Source: Planctomycetota bacterium
GTDB lineage: Bacteria; Planctomycetota; Planctomycetia; Planctomycetales; Planctomycetaceae
Length of the DNA stretch: 51,121 nt
Reading direction: 5' to 3'
Assembly (NCBI GenBank): GCA_023417655.1
Contig: JAEZFD010000001.1
Location: 1 to 51,121, forward strand
Part shown: positions 1 to 9,817 of the stretch, piece after piece
Layout: each line of letters begins with the position of its first letter
How positions within the stretch are numbered: the stretch's first letter is position 1
Position numbers and translations under genes: made by a program
The notes under the pieces: generated by a model
The model's input: only the letters and a program-made list of their open reading frames with translations
What the model was told of the DNA's origin: nothing
Database searches by the model: none

Positions 1-156
1 GCCAAATCCTCCGCCGCCTCCGAAGCCACCGCCTCCTCCGCAGCCACCGCCTCCTCTGCCGCCACCCCCACCACCGCCTCGCGCCCACCCAGTGTCTCCC
101 CCCACTGCGAGCGACAGACTCCCTATCAGACAACAACGTAATAACAAGGACTTCAT
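1..156 (-). CDS. Glycine-rich secreted protein, 5' part (runs off the left edge)
   Basis: Reading the minus strand from an ATG at 156-154 gives an open frame to the window edge (52 codons seen). It starts MKSLLLRCCLIGSLSLAVGG, a short basic N-terminus followed by a hydrophobic stretch, which looks like an export signal. After a WAR tripeptide it becomes almost pure glycine (runs of 4-7 Gly broken by Arg, Cys or Phe). An AAAGG ribosome-binding site lies about 8 bases before the ATG. The gene starts 91 bases downstream of the DUF4440 gene on the same strand and could be co-transcribed with it. The rest of the protein lies outside the window, so no function can be given; the low-complexity stretch could be a linker or a structural or surface segment. 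Confidence 0.6.
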   Translation of the reverse strand, partial: MKSLLLRCCLIGSLSLAVGGDTGWARGGGGGGGRGGGGCGGGGGFGGGGGFG

Positions 157-247
157 TGGTGGACCTTTCAGCAGAATTTTCGTCGGGTGGATGCGAAGTG
201 AATCAAAGGCAAGCGCGGGCAGTCTCTCTGGATGCGGCGCGGAGGAT

Positions 248-1174
248 TTAACGGGTGCCTGTTGCCCGATCCGGAGCAGGGGGCTGCCGTACCAGCCGTC
301 GGGAATGCGATTGAATGGCCGATCCATCTGGCCCCAGTTCCGTCTGAGTGATAACCAGTCCGTCCCCACCGTCAGGGGCGTAAGTCAATGTTCCCATGAC
401 AGGAATTCCTTCTGCGGTCGCTCCGTACACCTGCGCCGTCCACGTTCCGTCCTTTTCCTGCTTCCACAGGCCTTCGGCTGAACTTCCGTCAACATTGAAA
501 ATCCATGAACGGTACTTCCCGGATTGGGCATCCCAGCCGAGACGCTGTGATCCGGCCAGAGTTCTCCCCTTTGCACCGACGAACGAGAACTCACTGACCA
601 AATAGTTGCCGTCTTCAGACCATTTCCAGGTTGTCGCGACCGCTCCGCCGGGAACATTCTCTGTCCAGGCACCGGCGAGCCAGCTCAGCGACTGCAGGCG
701 TGCATGAGGTGAAAGTTCTGCTTCAGAAAGTTCACGGACGCTCGCCATCTTCCAGGTGCCGTCAGCCTGTCGGACGTGCGTGGCCGTGTAAGGCACCTGC
801 GAAGCTGGGAATCCCGCCTGAGTCAGAAACGTCGAGACCCCATCTTCGACAATGACACCGGTCGCAATGGGACGGATGGCAAGGATCTGAACCTTCAGGG
901 TGCCTTGCGGGCTCTCGGCGAGACTGCGAGTGAACTCCTGCTCGATGGCAGCCTGGCCATGAGAGATGGCCCCGGAACCATCAATGTACTCGGCCTCGGA
1001 GGTGAACAAGCTGGTCAGTGCTTTGGCATCTCGTGCTGCGAAAGCCTGTTCATACTTGCGAGCCGAGTCTTCAATCACGGCTTTCACATTTGGGGCAACA
1101 GGTTCGGCCGCCAAGGTCAGGGCCGCAGGCCCCAAAGCAGTACACATCGCGACAAAAAGCAGGCGCAAACGCAT
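248..1174 (-). CDS. Secreted DUF4440/SnoaL-like domain protein
   Basis: A protein of 308 residues from the start chosen here. It begins MRLRLLFVAMCTALGPAALTLAAEP, a good signal peptide; an upstream in-frame ATG at 1246 would add 24 residues before it and is less likely. Residues about 32-150 resemble the NTF2-like fold of DUF4440/SnoaL proteins (conserved feel of 'AFAARDAKALTSLFTSEAEYIDGSG' then 'HGQAAIEQEF'). The second half, with the phrase 'LAGAWTENVPGG' and repeated Trp/Gly beta strands, looks like a lipocalin- or DUF1579-like beta barrel. Proteins of this kind in planctomycetes are common, secreted and without known substrate. No catalytic motif is visible. It is followed on the same strand by the glycine-rich gene. 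Confidence 0.8.
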   Translation of the reverse strand: MRLRLLFVAMCTALGPAALTLAAEPVAPNVKAVIEDSARKYEQAFAARDAKALTSLFTSEAEYIDGSGAISHGQAAIEQEFTRSLAESPQGTLKVQILAIRPIATGVIVEDGVSTFLTQAGFPASQVPYTATHVRQADGTWKMASVRELSEAELSPHARLQSLSWLAGAWTENVPGGAVATTWKWSEDGNYLVSEFSFVGAKGRTLAGSQRLGWDAQSGKYRSWIFNVDGSSAEGLWKQEKDGTWTAQVYGATAEGIPVMGTLTYAPDGGDGLVITQTELGPDGSAIQSHSRRLVRQPPAPDRATGTR

Positions 1175-1535
1175 CGCCGGAATCCTTAAAATCAGGAAAG
1201 AAAAAACTGAGAAACAGGCACCGCAAGAGGCAGTGTGCATCATCATGCCACACTCATTTGTTACGTCACGAATCAGCGGGAATTCGGAAAATCGGGTTCA
1301 GACTTGTTCCGGAGTCGATCTGATAAGGAACGGGCGCGTCACAACCGGGCCAATCGCTCAGTTGAGCATTGGAATTTTGAAGTTGCTTTCAGAAAAGTCG
1401 TGACGATTCCGGAAAGATCACCACGCGAAATGCAGTGACTTCTCGTGATCCCGAGCGTTCTCTTTCGAATGACGCTCCGGAACGGTTTCCAGGCGTCATC
1501 GTCTCATCATCGACACCGCTTCCAGACGTTTAATC
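1175..1535. other. Intergenic region between DUF4440 and M1 peptidase genes
   Basis: About 360 bases. No convincing ORF, RNA gene or strong terminator hairpin was seen. It must hold the promoter of the DUF4440 gene unless that gene is read through from the peptidase gene upstream. Confidence 0.5.
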
Positions 1536-3959
1536 TCAGTTGGATTTCTCCGGAGCCGAATCTGCTTTTCCGCTCTCAGGCGCGTCCTTCCCCGACTCAG
1601 ACGTTTTCGCCTTTTTCTCTTTCAGGTCTTCTGCAGCACTCAGGGGATTTTCGATCTTCTTCTCAGGATTTGTGACTTTCAGATCCGTCTCATCAATTCG
1701 TCGAGGGAATCGGTTGTTGCTGAAATTGGGATCAGCGGTTTCATTGAACGGATCGACCGTCACCGCAACCACAGTTTTGGGAGCCAGCAACAAAATCGAC
1801 AGCGTCTCAAGATTGAGGCGCCAGATCTCGGCGGGGTATCTACGGACTTCTTTCTCCCCGTCCGAGAACTCAAGTTCTAGGATCACTGGCATCGGCAGGG
1901 TGCCGTTATTCTTCAGTCTGACCTCATAAAGCGGCGTGTCAAACTTCAACATCTCCCGTTCGTCCGGTTTCAGACGATCCAGCATCTCTTTGAACTTCTT
2001 TTCCTTCTCCGGCGTTGGCGCCTGAGGATCATAGGTGTCATAGAAGTCCGCCAGGGCGGGGTGCTTCTCGACACGGAACGGAGATCCCTCGTCACGAATC
2101 ACAGTGATGTTCGGAGCTTTCTTTTGCTCCTCGCGCCGGTGACGCTCCTGGGCTTTCGATGGATCATCCCATTCCAGCAGACGGCGGGAGACTGATGTAA
2201 TCTCCTGATCTGAGACTCCGGTGGAGTAGAACCAGCCACGCCAGAACCAATCGAGATCAATTCCGGTCGCGTCTTCCATCGAGCGGAAAAAATCAGCAGG
2301 CTGCGACCGGCGATAAGCCCAGCGGCGGCAATATTCTTTGAATGCAAAGTCGAACAGCTCTCGCCCGAGGATGGTCTCACGCAGAATCGTCAGCCCGGCG
2401 GCCGTCTTGGCGTAGGCATTCCTGCCAACTTCGAGGAGGTTGTCGGCCTCGGTCATGATCGGTTGATGTGATTCGCCGGTGAGATAGTCAGCAATATTTC
2501 GTGGCTGGGCACCGCGATCGTATTTCTTCGCCCAGCGCCGCTCAGCGAATCCTTGAACAAACGTGTTCAGCCCTTCATCGAGCCACATCCAGTGTCGTTC
2601 GTCACTATTGACGATCATCGGAAACCAATTGTGCCCGGTCTCATGGATGATGACGCCGATCACCCGACGTTTCTGATCGTCCGAATATGTTCCATCCTTC
2701 TCTGGACGGGGTCCATTGAAATTGATCATCGGGTATTCCATTCCGCCGCTGATGACGCCCATGACAGAAGTCGCATGCGGCCAGGGATAGGGAATCCCGG
2801 TGACTTCTGAATACACCTCGAGTGTCTGTGCAACGGCGTGATTGGCATACTGGTTCCACAGCGGCATCCCTTCGCGAGGATAGAGAGCCTGCGTGCGAAC
2901 CGTGCGGTCGCCGATCTTGCAGCCCCAGGCGTCCCAGATGAAAGTCCGCGAACTGGCGAAAGCAAAGTCTCTGACGTTTTCGGCCTGAAAGTGCCACGTC
3001 ACCAAATCAGGAGAGGCGGCCGCTTCACGCTTCGCGTCGGCCCCTTCTTTCGTAACGACGAACATCGGTTCCGGCGCGGTCTCGGCTTTTTTCAGACGAT
3101 CGCGAAGCTCCGCAGAAAGAGTCTCATGCTCGTTCTTCAAAACGCCAGTCGCAGAGACCACGTGGTCCGCGGGAACGTTAAGTTTCACGTCAAAGTCACC
3201 GAACTCCAGCGTGAACTCTCCGTAACGAATGAGCTGCTTCAACCGCCATCCGCCATAGTCGGTGTAGGCACACAATCGGGGATACCAGTGGGCCATGCAG
3301 AAAATCATCTGCCCGTCATCAAGGACCTCGTAGCCCGTTCTCCCCGGCCGGAGCTTCGAATCGTTGATCTGGTACTCCCAACGAACTTCAAACTTGATTT
3401 CGGAGCGGGGGGCCAACGGACGTGGAAGATCGACCCGCATCAGATTCTTATTGATGAAGTGGGAAAGCGGAGTCCCATCCTCGGCTTTGACCGACTGGAT
3501 CTTCATTCCCCCGTCGAACGTCGATGCAGCAATCAGACGCTGAAGATCGTTCACATGAATTTCGGTGTCATTCTTCCAAGTCTGCGTCAGGACCGAATCC
3601 GAGCCGGGAGAGAACTGATTCACTTCCATCTGCAGCCAGAGATACGGGAGCTCATGCGGCGAGTTGTTTTCGTACCGGATCAGTTCCTTGCCCATGAGCA
3701 TCTGGCGACGCTCATCCAGAGTCGCCTCGATCTGATAGCTGACACGCTGTTGCCAGTACGCCGGGCCGGGGGCACCTGTGGCGAGTCGATTTTCAGTCGG
3801 CGTCGGCAGTAACGCATCGATCTGTTGAAAGGCAGAGACCTTTGCAGGCGCTGAGGCCGTTTGAATTGCCTCCTCAGCGAAGCAATGTCCGGCGCTGAGC
3901 AAGCCGAGGAGTGTCAGGAGGTTCTGAAGAGAAGAGTTCAGCCAGACAGAAGCTTTCAC
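1536..3959 (-). CDS. Secreted M1-family zinc metallopeptidase
   Basis: An 807-residue protein with an N-terminal signal peptide (hydrophobic LLTLLGLLSAGHCFA, cleavage near residue 28). An M1 beta-rich N-terminal domain is followed by the catalytic domain: GGMEYP at 406-411 takes the place of the GAMEN exopeptidase motif, and the zinc site is H439-E440-x-x-H443 with E462 in the WLDEGLN segment 19 residues on. This is the HExxH-(18)-E gluzincin signature, so I expect an active zinc aminopeptidase acting in the periplasm or outside. After about residue 740 the chain becomes a lysine/glutamate-rich tail with little complexity (residues about 760-807). It lies alone, divergent from the kinase-LRR gene. 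The family is clear; substrate is unknown. Confidence 0.93.
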   Translation of the reverse strand: MKASVWLNSSLQNLLTLLGLLSAGHCFAEEAIQTASAPAKVSAFQQIDALLPTPTENRLATGAPGPAYWQQRVSYQIEATLDERRQMLMGKELIRYENNSPHELPYLWLQMEVNQFSPGSDSVLTQTWKNDTEIHVNDLQRLIAASTFDGGMKIQSVKAEDGTPLSHFINKNLMRVDLPRPLAPRSEIKFEVRWEYQINDSKLRPGRTGYEVLDDGQMIFCMAHWYPRLCAYTDYGGWRLKQLIRYGEFTLEFGDFDVKLNVPADHVVSATGVLKNEHETLSAELRDRLKKAETAPEPMFVVTKEGADAKREAAASPDLVTWHFQAENVRDFAFASSRTFIWDAWGCKIGDRTVRTQALYPREGMPLWNQYANHAVAQTLEVYSEVTGIPYPWPHATSVMGVISGGMEYPMINFNGPRPEKDGTYSDDQKRRVIGVIIHETGHNWFPMIVNSDERHWMWLDEGLNTFVQGFAERRWAKKYDRGAQPRNIADYLTGESHQPIMTEADNLLEVGRNAYAKTAAGLTILRETILGRELFDFAFKEYCRRWAYRRSQPADFFRSMEDATGIDLDWFWRGWFYSTGVSDQEITSVSRRLLEWDDPSKAQERHRREEQKKAPNITVIRDEGSPFRVEKHPALADFYDTYDPQAPTPEKEKKFKEMLDRLKPDEREMLKFDTPLYEVRLKNNGTLPMPVILELEFSDGEKEVRRYPAEIWRLNLETLSILLLAPKTVVAVTVDPFNETADPNFSNNRFPRRIDETDLKVTNPEKKIENPLSAAEDLKEKKAKTSESGKDAPESGKADSAPEKSN

Positions 3960-4234
3960 GTCGAATGTCCTGCAGAAGTCTCAGATATTCTGGGCCGTTG
4001 CACTTATCGTCGCCATCCTCGGTCGCCCTTTCAACTTCGCAGACGAGTGATCCCGGGAATTCTGAGCAGGAAAGTGACGTTCTCCGGAGAAAAAATTTGG
4101 TTAAGACTTGTTAGATCTGTCTTTTCTGAAAGAGGGATTTTTTCAGCTATTCGTTGTCGGGGAGAGTCACTTCCCGGGTTATGATCGCGGATAGGCACTG
4201 ATCCAAGACACCAAGCCACGGAAGTGGTGATCTC

Positions 4235-7200
4235 ATGGGCCAGGATCATTCTCTCACGACCGGCCAGACTCCGATCACAAGTCAGACGCCCCCTGAAGTG
4301 GACCCGGCTGACCCGAATCCAGGGAATCGCGTCCCGGCGGATCCTACGAATCCCGGTGTCACTGGGGCCCGTGAAGGAACCGTCATCTCGGATGGCTCGC
4401 ACGTCCCTGAGGTTGGTCCCGGACAACAGGCTCCCGTTCCGATCGGGCATCTCGGTCATTATGCACTTCTTCAGAAACTGGGGCAGGGGGGAATGGGAGC
4501 CGTCTACAGGGCCAGGCACGAGCGACTGGACAAGATGGTTGCGATCAAGATTCTGCCGCCTGATTGCATGAACGATCCGCAGGCGGTTTCCCGGTTTCAG
4601 CGCGAGATGCGCGCGGTCGGGAAGCTGCAGCATCCGAACATTGTCATCGCACATGATGCTGGTGAAAGTAATGACTGCCATTTTCTGGTCATGGAGCTCA
4701 TCGACGGTTGCGATCTGGGAGCACTTGCACGGGAGAACGGACCACTTCCTGTTCCGACCGCCTGCGAGCTGATTCGGCAGGCGGCCATTGGACTCCAGCA
4801 TGTATACGAGCTCGGCTTGGTCCATCGTGACATCAAGCCATCGAACCTGATGTTGGCTCACGCGCAACGCGGGCTGAATCCGACAGTGAAGATTCTCGAC
4901 ATGGGTCTGGCCTTGTTGGAGGAGGTCAGCCCCGTGGGAGAAGAACTGACCTCGACCGGGCAAGTCATGGGGACTCTCGACTACATGGCTCCCGAGCAAA
5001 GCACAGACACCCATACGGTCGATATCAGAGCGGATCTTTACAGTCTGGGGGCGTCGCTGTTTCGCCTGCTTGTGGGGCGGCCGCCACTCGCCGACATGAG
5101 GCATTCTTCGATCCTGAAGAAGCTGTCCGCACTCGCGAATGAGAAACCACCAGATGTCCGTACCTTACGTCCTGACTGCCCTGAGGCACTCGCGATTTTG
5201 ATCAGTCGCCTGCTCTCAAAAAATCCTGAGGAACGGCCCTTCCCACCGATTGCGTTAGCCGCAGAACTCGCCCCATTCTGCGACGGAGCAGACCTTAAAG
5301 GATTACTTGAAGGAACACTCCCCAAATGGACGGTCAGTGCCAGCAATCCTCCTCCTTCCTCCATCAATGACTGCAGAGCTTCCCAACTCACGGCCAAACT
5401 GACGGATCCGAAGCATATGGTCTCCGCCAGCCACGGCAATGGGAATCGATTTCGCTGGAAGATTGCTAGCGCTGCCGCTGTGGGAGCGTTTTCGTTGGGA
5501 ACGATTCTGGTCATTCTCGCAAACAAGGAAGGCCCAGAGCCCCCTGTGCAAATTGCCAAGGGATCGGATCTCGCAATCAACCGTCTGACATCGGCCGCAG
5601 AAACTCAAATAACGCCAGATGAACGCGCAAGATCGTCCACCCCGTCGACTCCATCGGAGCCGGTAACCTTAAGCGAATCCGATTTACTGCGCAGAGCAGT
5701 CACCGCAATTCGATCAGCAGGGGGCTCGGGACTCATCTCGATCGACAACGGCAGTGGACGTTTCTTGGAATCGGCCGCCGATTTAGACCAACCTCTCTTT
5801 GCTGGTAAACAGCTCGGGTTGAGATCTGTCTTCTTCTTGAAACGGAGTGTTCCAATGGGGACCATTCAGGCGATCGCCGACTTGAAGTCGGTGGGGACTT
5901 TGTCCTTCGTCGAGACCGATCTCGACGATGACGGACTGCTGACGTTATCCAGCATTCGACAGCTGAATACTCTGCAACTCGTCAACAATCAGGTGACCTC
6001 CGCCGGAGTCGTCCGCTTTGCATCAACACCGAGAAACACCAAGGTTCTTTATCTCCATTTACTTCCGTTGACCGTCCGGGATCTCAGGGAGATCTCGCAA
6101 GGTTTGCAAGAGCTGACCTCTCTGCACTGCGCGGGCATTGAGGCGAGCCCTCAACTTTCACGCGTTCTGAGCGGCTTCCCCCATCTCACTTCATTAACTG
6201 TCCGGGGGCAAATTTGTACTCCCCAGTTCATGAAGGACCTACTCCGGGATTGTCCTAATGTCTCTGAAATTGGACTCCAGGGACACGTGACGCACGACAG
6301 CGTTCAGGCAATTGCTTTCAATCCGAAAATCACGAGTCTGCTGTTTGATAAAGTCTTCACCTCGGATCCAGGAACGTTTTCCGCGTTAAAACTGCTCTCG
6401 CAGTTAAAAAAGATCACCATCTCCCGTGAACTCTCCGCCTCTGAATGGGAGGAATTTGTTCTCAACTTCAATCAGCCGCAACTCGAAATTGCGAGATCGA
6501 AGATCGCTCAGGAGCAGATTGAACGACTGTCACAGGTAAAGACACTCAGGAGTCTTCAGTTCACAGAATCTGCCTATGATGCAGAACGTCTCGATCAACT
6601 TCTTGCCCTTCACCCCGATCTGTCCATCGTCATCGACAAGAAGGAATATCGGCCGAATCCAGATTCGCTCGCCTCAAAGATGGCAGACCGCGCAGCCGCA
6701 GAATGGGTTCTCTCCGTAGGCGGTGAAGTTGATGTGAAACCTGCGGATAACATCATTCGCTACCATATCCGTCATCCGGAGGCCTTGCCCAAAGGTCCCT
6801 TCAGGTTATACGGAATTAACCTGACTGGTAAGAATCTGACTCTCGATGGATTGAAGCTCATTGCGGCGCTCCCTTCGATCTACGAGCTCCGGCTCGACGG
6901 AACCGACCTTGATGATGCGGGATTGGAAGCGCTCTCACCGCTCAAGGAGGTCGCGAACTTCCGCGTTCCGAATACGAAAGTGACAGAGTCGGCCTTGATT
7001 CATTTTTCGAGCCGAAATCGAAATACCAGCGTGATCTGCTTGAACGGGATTCCGTTGACTGCTCAAGGCCTTTCTAAAATGGGCCCCCGGTTTCCCAATG
7101 TCTGGTTGCTCGAGGTGGGAAAACTTAAAGACACACAGTCCTTGGCAGTCGCCCTCGAAACGTTTCCGCTGTTGGGAAAGCTCTTTATTGATTCCGAGCT

Positions 7201-7693
7201 GATCACCCCTCAGTTCGTGCGTGACATGAAAAATCACTGTTCCAAGGTGACGGCCTTGGGCCTGAGAGGGGAGACGACTTCGACGACGATTCACAACCTC
7301 GGCGCGCATCCTCAGATGACCTCAGTCAGTTTTTCACCCGATTCGAAATTCGATCAGGAGACACTTTCGGCATTCAAGGAGGTCCCCCGCCTCCGTTCTG
7401 TCACCTTCGCCCGCTCCTTGACTGCACCGGAACTGTCCACATTGATTGAATGCTCGGCAATCGAGACTGTTTCGTATTTTCATCCGCCTGAAGCGCAACC
7501 GAATCTTGAGTCCTTCGTGAAGATGAAGTCTCTGAAGAAGCTTTCCCTTTTGGGGGTGAACCCGGAACCTGGGGTGTTTGAATCCATTGCGCGGCAGCGA
7601 CCTGATCTCCAGATCCTGCATCATAACCGGCGATGGACTCCTCCCGGTGCATCACAATCACCAAAGAATGCAGAGTCTGAGACGCCTGAGTAA
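4235..7693 (+). CDS. Transmembrane Ser/Thr kinase with duplicated LRR sensor domain
   Basis: 1152 residues; an ATG preceded by GGAAGTGG. Order: Pro/Thr-rich leader 1-70; Hanks-type kinase about 76-350 with glycine loop GQGGMG at 83-88, ATP lysine K105, catalytic HRD at 197-199, DMG (for DFG) at 222-224 and APEQ at 252-255; juxtamembrane linker; one membrane helix about 410-429; then an exported-side region rich in leucine-rich repeats. That region is made of two related modules, about 486-806 and 817-1134, each opening with a short Arg/Ala helix and 'S-x-GG', then 'LDDxGL' LRR units, then a 'TPQFxxD' unit. Active-site residues are intact, so it should be a signalling kinase with its sensor across the membrane. 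No cognate phosphatase or target lies beside it. Confidence 0.93.
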   Translation: MGQDHSLTTGQTPITSQTPPEVDPADPNPGNRVPADPTNPGVTGAREGTVISDGSHVPEVGPGQQAPVPIGHLGHYALLQKLGQGGMGAVYRARHERLDKMVAIKILPPDCMNDPQAVSRFQREMRAVGKLQHPNIVIAHDAGESNDCHFLVMELIDGCDLGALARENGPLPVPTACELIRQAAIGLQHVYELGLVHRDIKPSNLMLAHAQRGLNPTVKILDMGLALLEEVSPVGEELTSTGQVMGTLDYMAPEQSTDTHTVDIRADLYSLGASLFRLLVGRPPLADMRHSSILKKLSALANEKPPDVRTLRPDCPEALAILISRLLSKNPEERPFPPIALAAELAPFCDGADLKGLLEGTLPKWTVSASNPPPSSINDCRASQLTAKLTDPKHMVSASHGNGNRFRWKIASAAAVGAFSLGTILVILANKEGPEPPVQIAKGSDLAINRLTSAAETQITPDERARSSTPSTPSEPVTLSESDLLRRAVTAIRSAGGSGLISIDNGSGRFLESAADLDQPLFAGKQLGLRSVFFLKRSVPMGTIQAIADLKSVGTLSFVETDLDDDGLLTLSSIRQLNTLQLVNNQVTSAGVVRFASTPRNTKVLYLHLLPLTVRDLREISQGLQELTSLHCAGIEASPQLSRVLSGFPHLTSLTVRGQICTPQFMKDLLRDCPNVSEIGLQGHVTHDSVQAIAFNPKITSLLFDKVFTSDPGTFSALKLLSQLKKITISRELSASEWEEFVLNFNQPQLEIARSKIAQEQIERLSQVKTLRSLQFTESAYDAERLDQLLALHPDLSIVIDKKEYRPNPDSLASKMADRAAAEWVLSVGGEVDVKPADNIIRYHIRHPEALPKGPFRLYGINLTGKNLTLDGLKLIAALPSIYELRLDGTDLDDAGLEALSPLKEVANFRVPNTKVTESALIHFSSRNRNTSVICLNGIPLTAQGLSKMGPRFPNVWLLEVGKLKDTQSLAVALETFPLLGKLFIDSELITPQFVRDMKNHCSKVTALGLRGETTSTTIHNLGAHPQMTSVSFSPDSKFDQETLSAFKEVPRLRSVTFARSLTAPELSTLIECSAIETVSYFHPPEAQPNLESFVKMKSLKKLSLLGVNPEPGVFESIARQRPDLQILHHNRRWTPPGASQSPKNAESETPE

Positions 7694-7890
7694 TCTCACT
7701 GCCAAGAGAGCTCGGTCGCTGTCATCGACTGACTCCCGGCCCATTTGCTCACGGTTCTCGTCCATTGTCAGTGCTTTCACCGCGGGACGATTGGATCTAT
7801 ACTGAGTCTCGACTTCCATGCCGGGGAGGCGCGGGACAGCCCGTGGGAATCTCTGCGGCTTTTGATCACTCCCATTGCTGAGAGATGACT

Positions 7891-9765
7891 ATGCAGCGGT
7901 TCCGCATTGTCCTGGCATTTCTGCTCGGCCTGACATGCTTCTGCGAGGGGGCAGCTTTCGCCCAACTGACACCAGCTCATCGCAAGGAACTCGCTCAGCT
8001 GACGAAGGACGTGGGACAGGCTGCTGCCGCAATTCGGAAGAAAGACTACGACGCAGCTGGAACGCAGCTCTCTGGTGTCGAAGAGAAACTGAAAGAGATC
8101 GTCACAACCAGTGGCGTTGCCGAGACTGACCCCGCCATCAAACGGCTTCAAGCGGCCATCGATCGCCAGCGCGAGACACTTTCGAAGGCGACCGGAGAGA
8201 CAGTTCCGAAAGCAGGGAAGCCTGCTGACTCTGGCGAGATCAGTTTCGTCAAAGAGATTGCTCCCATCATCAACGCTCGCTGCATCAGCTGCCACGGTGA
8301 GAACAATCCTCGTCGAGGACTGCGGCTCGACACATTTGCAGGATGGAGAACCGGCGGAATGGGTGGATTGCTGCTGACACCTGGCAATCCAAACACCAGT
8401 TTGATTCTCGCGAGAATCAATGCTCCCCAGGGACAGGGCCGGATGCCAGCGAACGGGAATCCATTGATCGATGAAGAGAAAGAAAAGATTTCCAGCTGGA
8501 TCAAAACCGGGGCGAAGTTCGATGGCATTAATCCTTCGATGTCGCTGACTCAGTTAATGTTTGAAGACGCCAAGAAGGACGTCAAAATTCCGAAGCCCAC
8601 TGGGACTGAGACCGTGAAATTCACGCGGGATATCGCCCCTTTCATGGCCAATCTCTGCCTGAACTGTCACAACTCACAGCGAAAGTCCGGCGGGCTCTCG
8701 GTTGAGACCTTCTTCGACATCATGAAGGGGGGCGAGAGCGGGGAAGTGATTATTCCCGGCGACGCCGAAAACAGCAGATTGTTCCGGTTGGTGGGTGGCC
8801 TAGAGAATCCCCGCATGCCAGCGAATCAGTCACGAATCACCCGTAAGAACTACGAGGATCTCAAGCTCTGGTTCAAAGAGGGAAATACCTTCGACGGAAA
8901 CGATCCTCTGACTCAGATTGCAACTTTTGTCCCGTCGGAAGCCGAGATGGCCCGTAGCGAATTCGGGTCAAAGTCCGACGCCGAGATGGCGGCTCTGAGA
9001 CAGAAGAAGACTGCTGACCAGTACCGGGATGCCACCGGAGAAGGAATCCGCAATTCCGTGGAATCCCCGGAGTTCCTGATTGTCGGCGATGTTGATCAGA
9101 GTCGGTTGCTGCAGGTTCAAACCTGGGCGAAATCACATCTCGCTGAAATTCAGAAGAAATTCGGTGGAGCAGGTGTCCCTTGGCGCGGGCGGCTGGCGAT
9201 TTTCGTCTGGAAAGATCGGGCCACATTCGAGGAGTTCACCAGTCGCGTTCAGTCACGTCGCGCCCCCAAAGAGGTCTATTCGACTTCGCAGGTCACCTTG
9301 GGGCACGGCGACGCCTATCTCGCTCTCGAAGATACGGGCGACAATCCCGGAAAGGGTCCAAGCCTCGAGGAGCTTCTTGTTCAGCGCCTCACAATGGCCT
9401 ATCTCCAACGGGGAGAGAAGGCGATTCCCGAGTGGCTTGCACTGGGGCTGGGCTATCAGCAATCAAAAGAGGTCGCCGGCCCGGAACGCGTTCGGGGCTG
9501 GGAGACCGAAGCGGCTGCTCTCGCTCCGGCAGTCAGTCGCCCTGAAGAGCTGTTTATCGACGGAACATTCTCTCCTGCATCTGTCGGACCAGTCGGTTTC
9601 GCCATCGTCAAATACATGCAGGCGAAGGCCGGAGAAGAGCCATTCAAGCAGTTCCTTCGTGCGGTCGAGCGCGGGGAAACGGTGAACGAGGCGCTGAAGA
9701 AAACTTATGGGGTCGAAGGCTCTGCGATCGCTGTCGATTACTTCAAAAGTCTGAAGTCCCGATAG
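7891..9765 (+). CDS. Di-haem Planctomycete-type cytochrome c protein with DUF1570-like C-terminus
   Basis: 624 residues from the ATG at 7891, which has GAGAG six bases upstream; the ATG at 7885 is two codons earlier and possible. A signal peptide (AFLLGLTCFCEGAAFA) precedes a helical segment (about 28-100). Two PVC-type haem c domains follow, with CISCH at 131-135 and CLNCH at 256-260, each followed by a 'RMPAN/PRMPAN' segment that may supply the distal methionine. The last 250 residues look like DUF1570/peptidase-MA (gluzincin-like) proteins, including 'PEWLALGLGY', where the family has P-x-W-L-x-E-G-L. The HExxH zinc motif expected about 20 residues before is replaced by 'LLVQRLTMAY', so the peptidase part looks dead. 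Probably exported and redox-active; role unknown. Confidence 0.85.
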   Translation: MQRFRIVLAFLLGLTCFCEGAAFAQLTPAHRKELAQLTKDVGQAAAAIRKKDYDAAGTQLSGVEEKLKEIVTTSGVAETDPAIKRLQAAIDRQRETLSKATGETVPKAGKPADSGEISFVKEIAPIINARCISCHGENNPRRGLRLDTFAGWRTGGMGGLLLTPGNPNTSLILARINAPQGQGRMPANGNPLIDEEKEKISSWIKTGAKFDGINPSMSLTQLMFEDAKKDVKIPKPTGTETVKFTRDIAPFMANLCLNCHNSQRKSGGLSVETFFDIMKGGESGEVIIPGDAENSRLFRLVGGLENPRMPANQSRITRKNYEDLKLWFKEGNTFDGNDPLTQIATFVPSEAEMARSEFGSKSDAEMAALRQKKTADQYRDATGEGIRNSVESPEFLIVGDVDQSRLLQVQTWAKSHLAEIQKKFGGAGVPWRGRLAIFVWKDRATFEEFTSRVQSRRAPKEVYSTSQVTLGHGDAYLALEDTGDNPGKGPSLEELLVQRLTMAYLQRGEKAIPEWLALGLGYQQSKEVAGPERVRGWETEAAALAPAVSRPEELFIDGTFSPASVGPVGFAIVKYMQAKAGEEPFKQFLRAVERGETVNEALKKTYGVEGSAIAVDYFKSLKSR

Positions 9766-9817
9766 ATCAGAACCGTTTTCTCTCAATTGCCTTGAATGCA
9801 AAGGCTCAGTGATTTTC

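Noticed and set aside
2838..3812. Plus-strand ORF of 324 codons antisense to the M1 peptidase
   Set aside because: It mirrors a clear metallopeptidase; composition is Arg-rich and motif-free.
4031..5104. Minus-strand ORF of 357 codons opposite the kinase start
   Set aside because: Antisense shadow of the kinase domain; no recognisable protein features or ribosome site.
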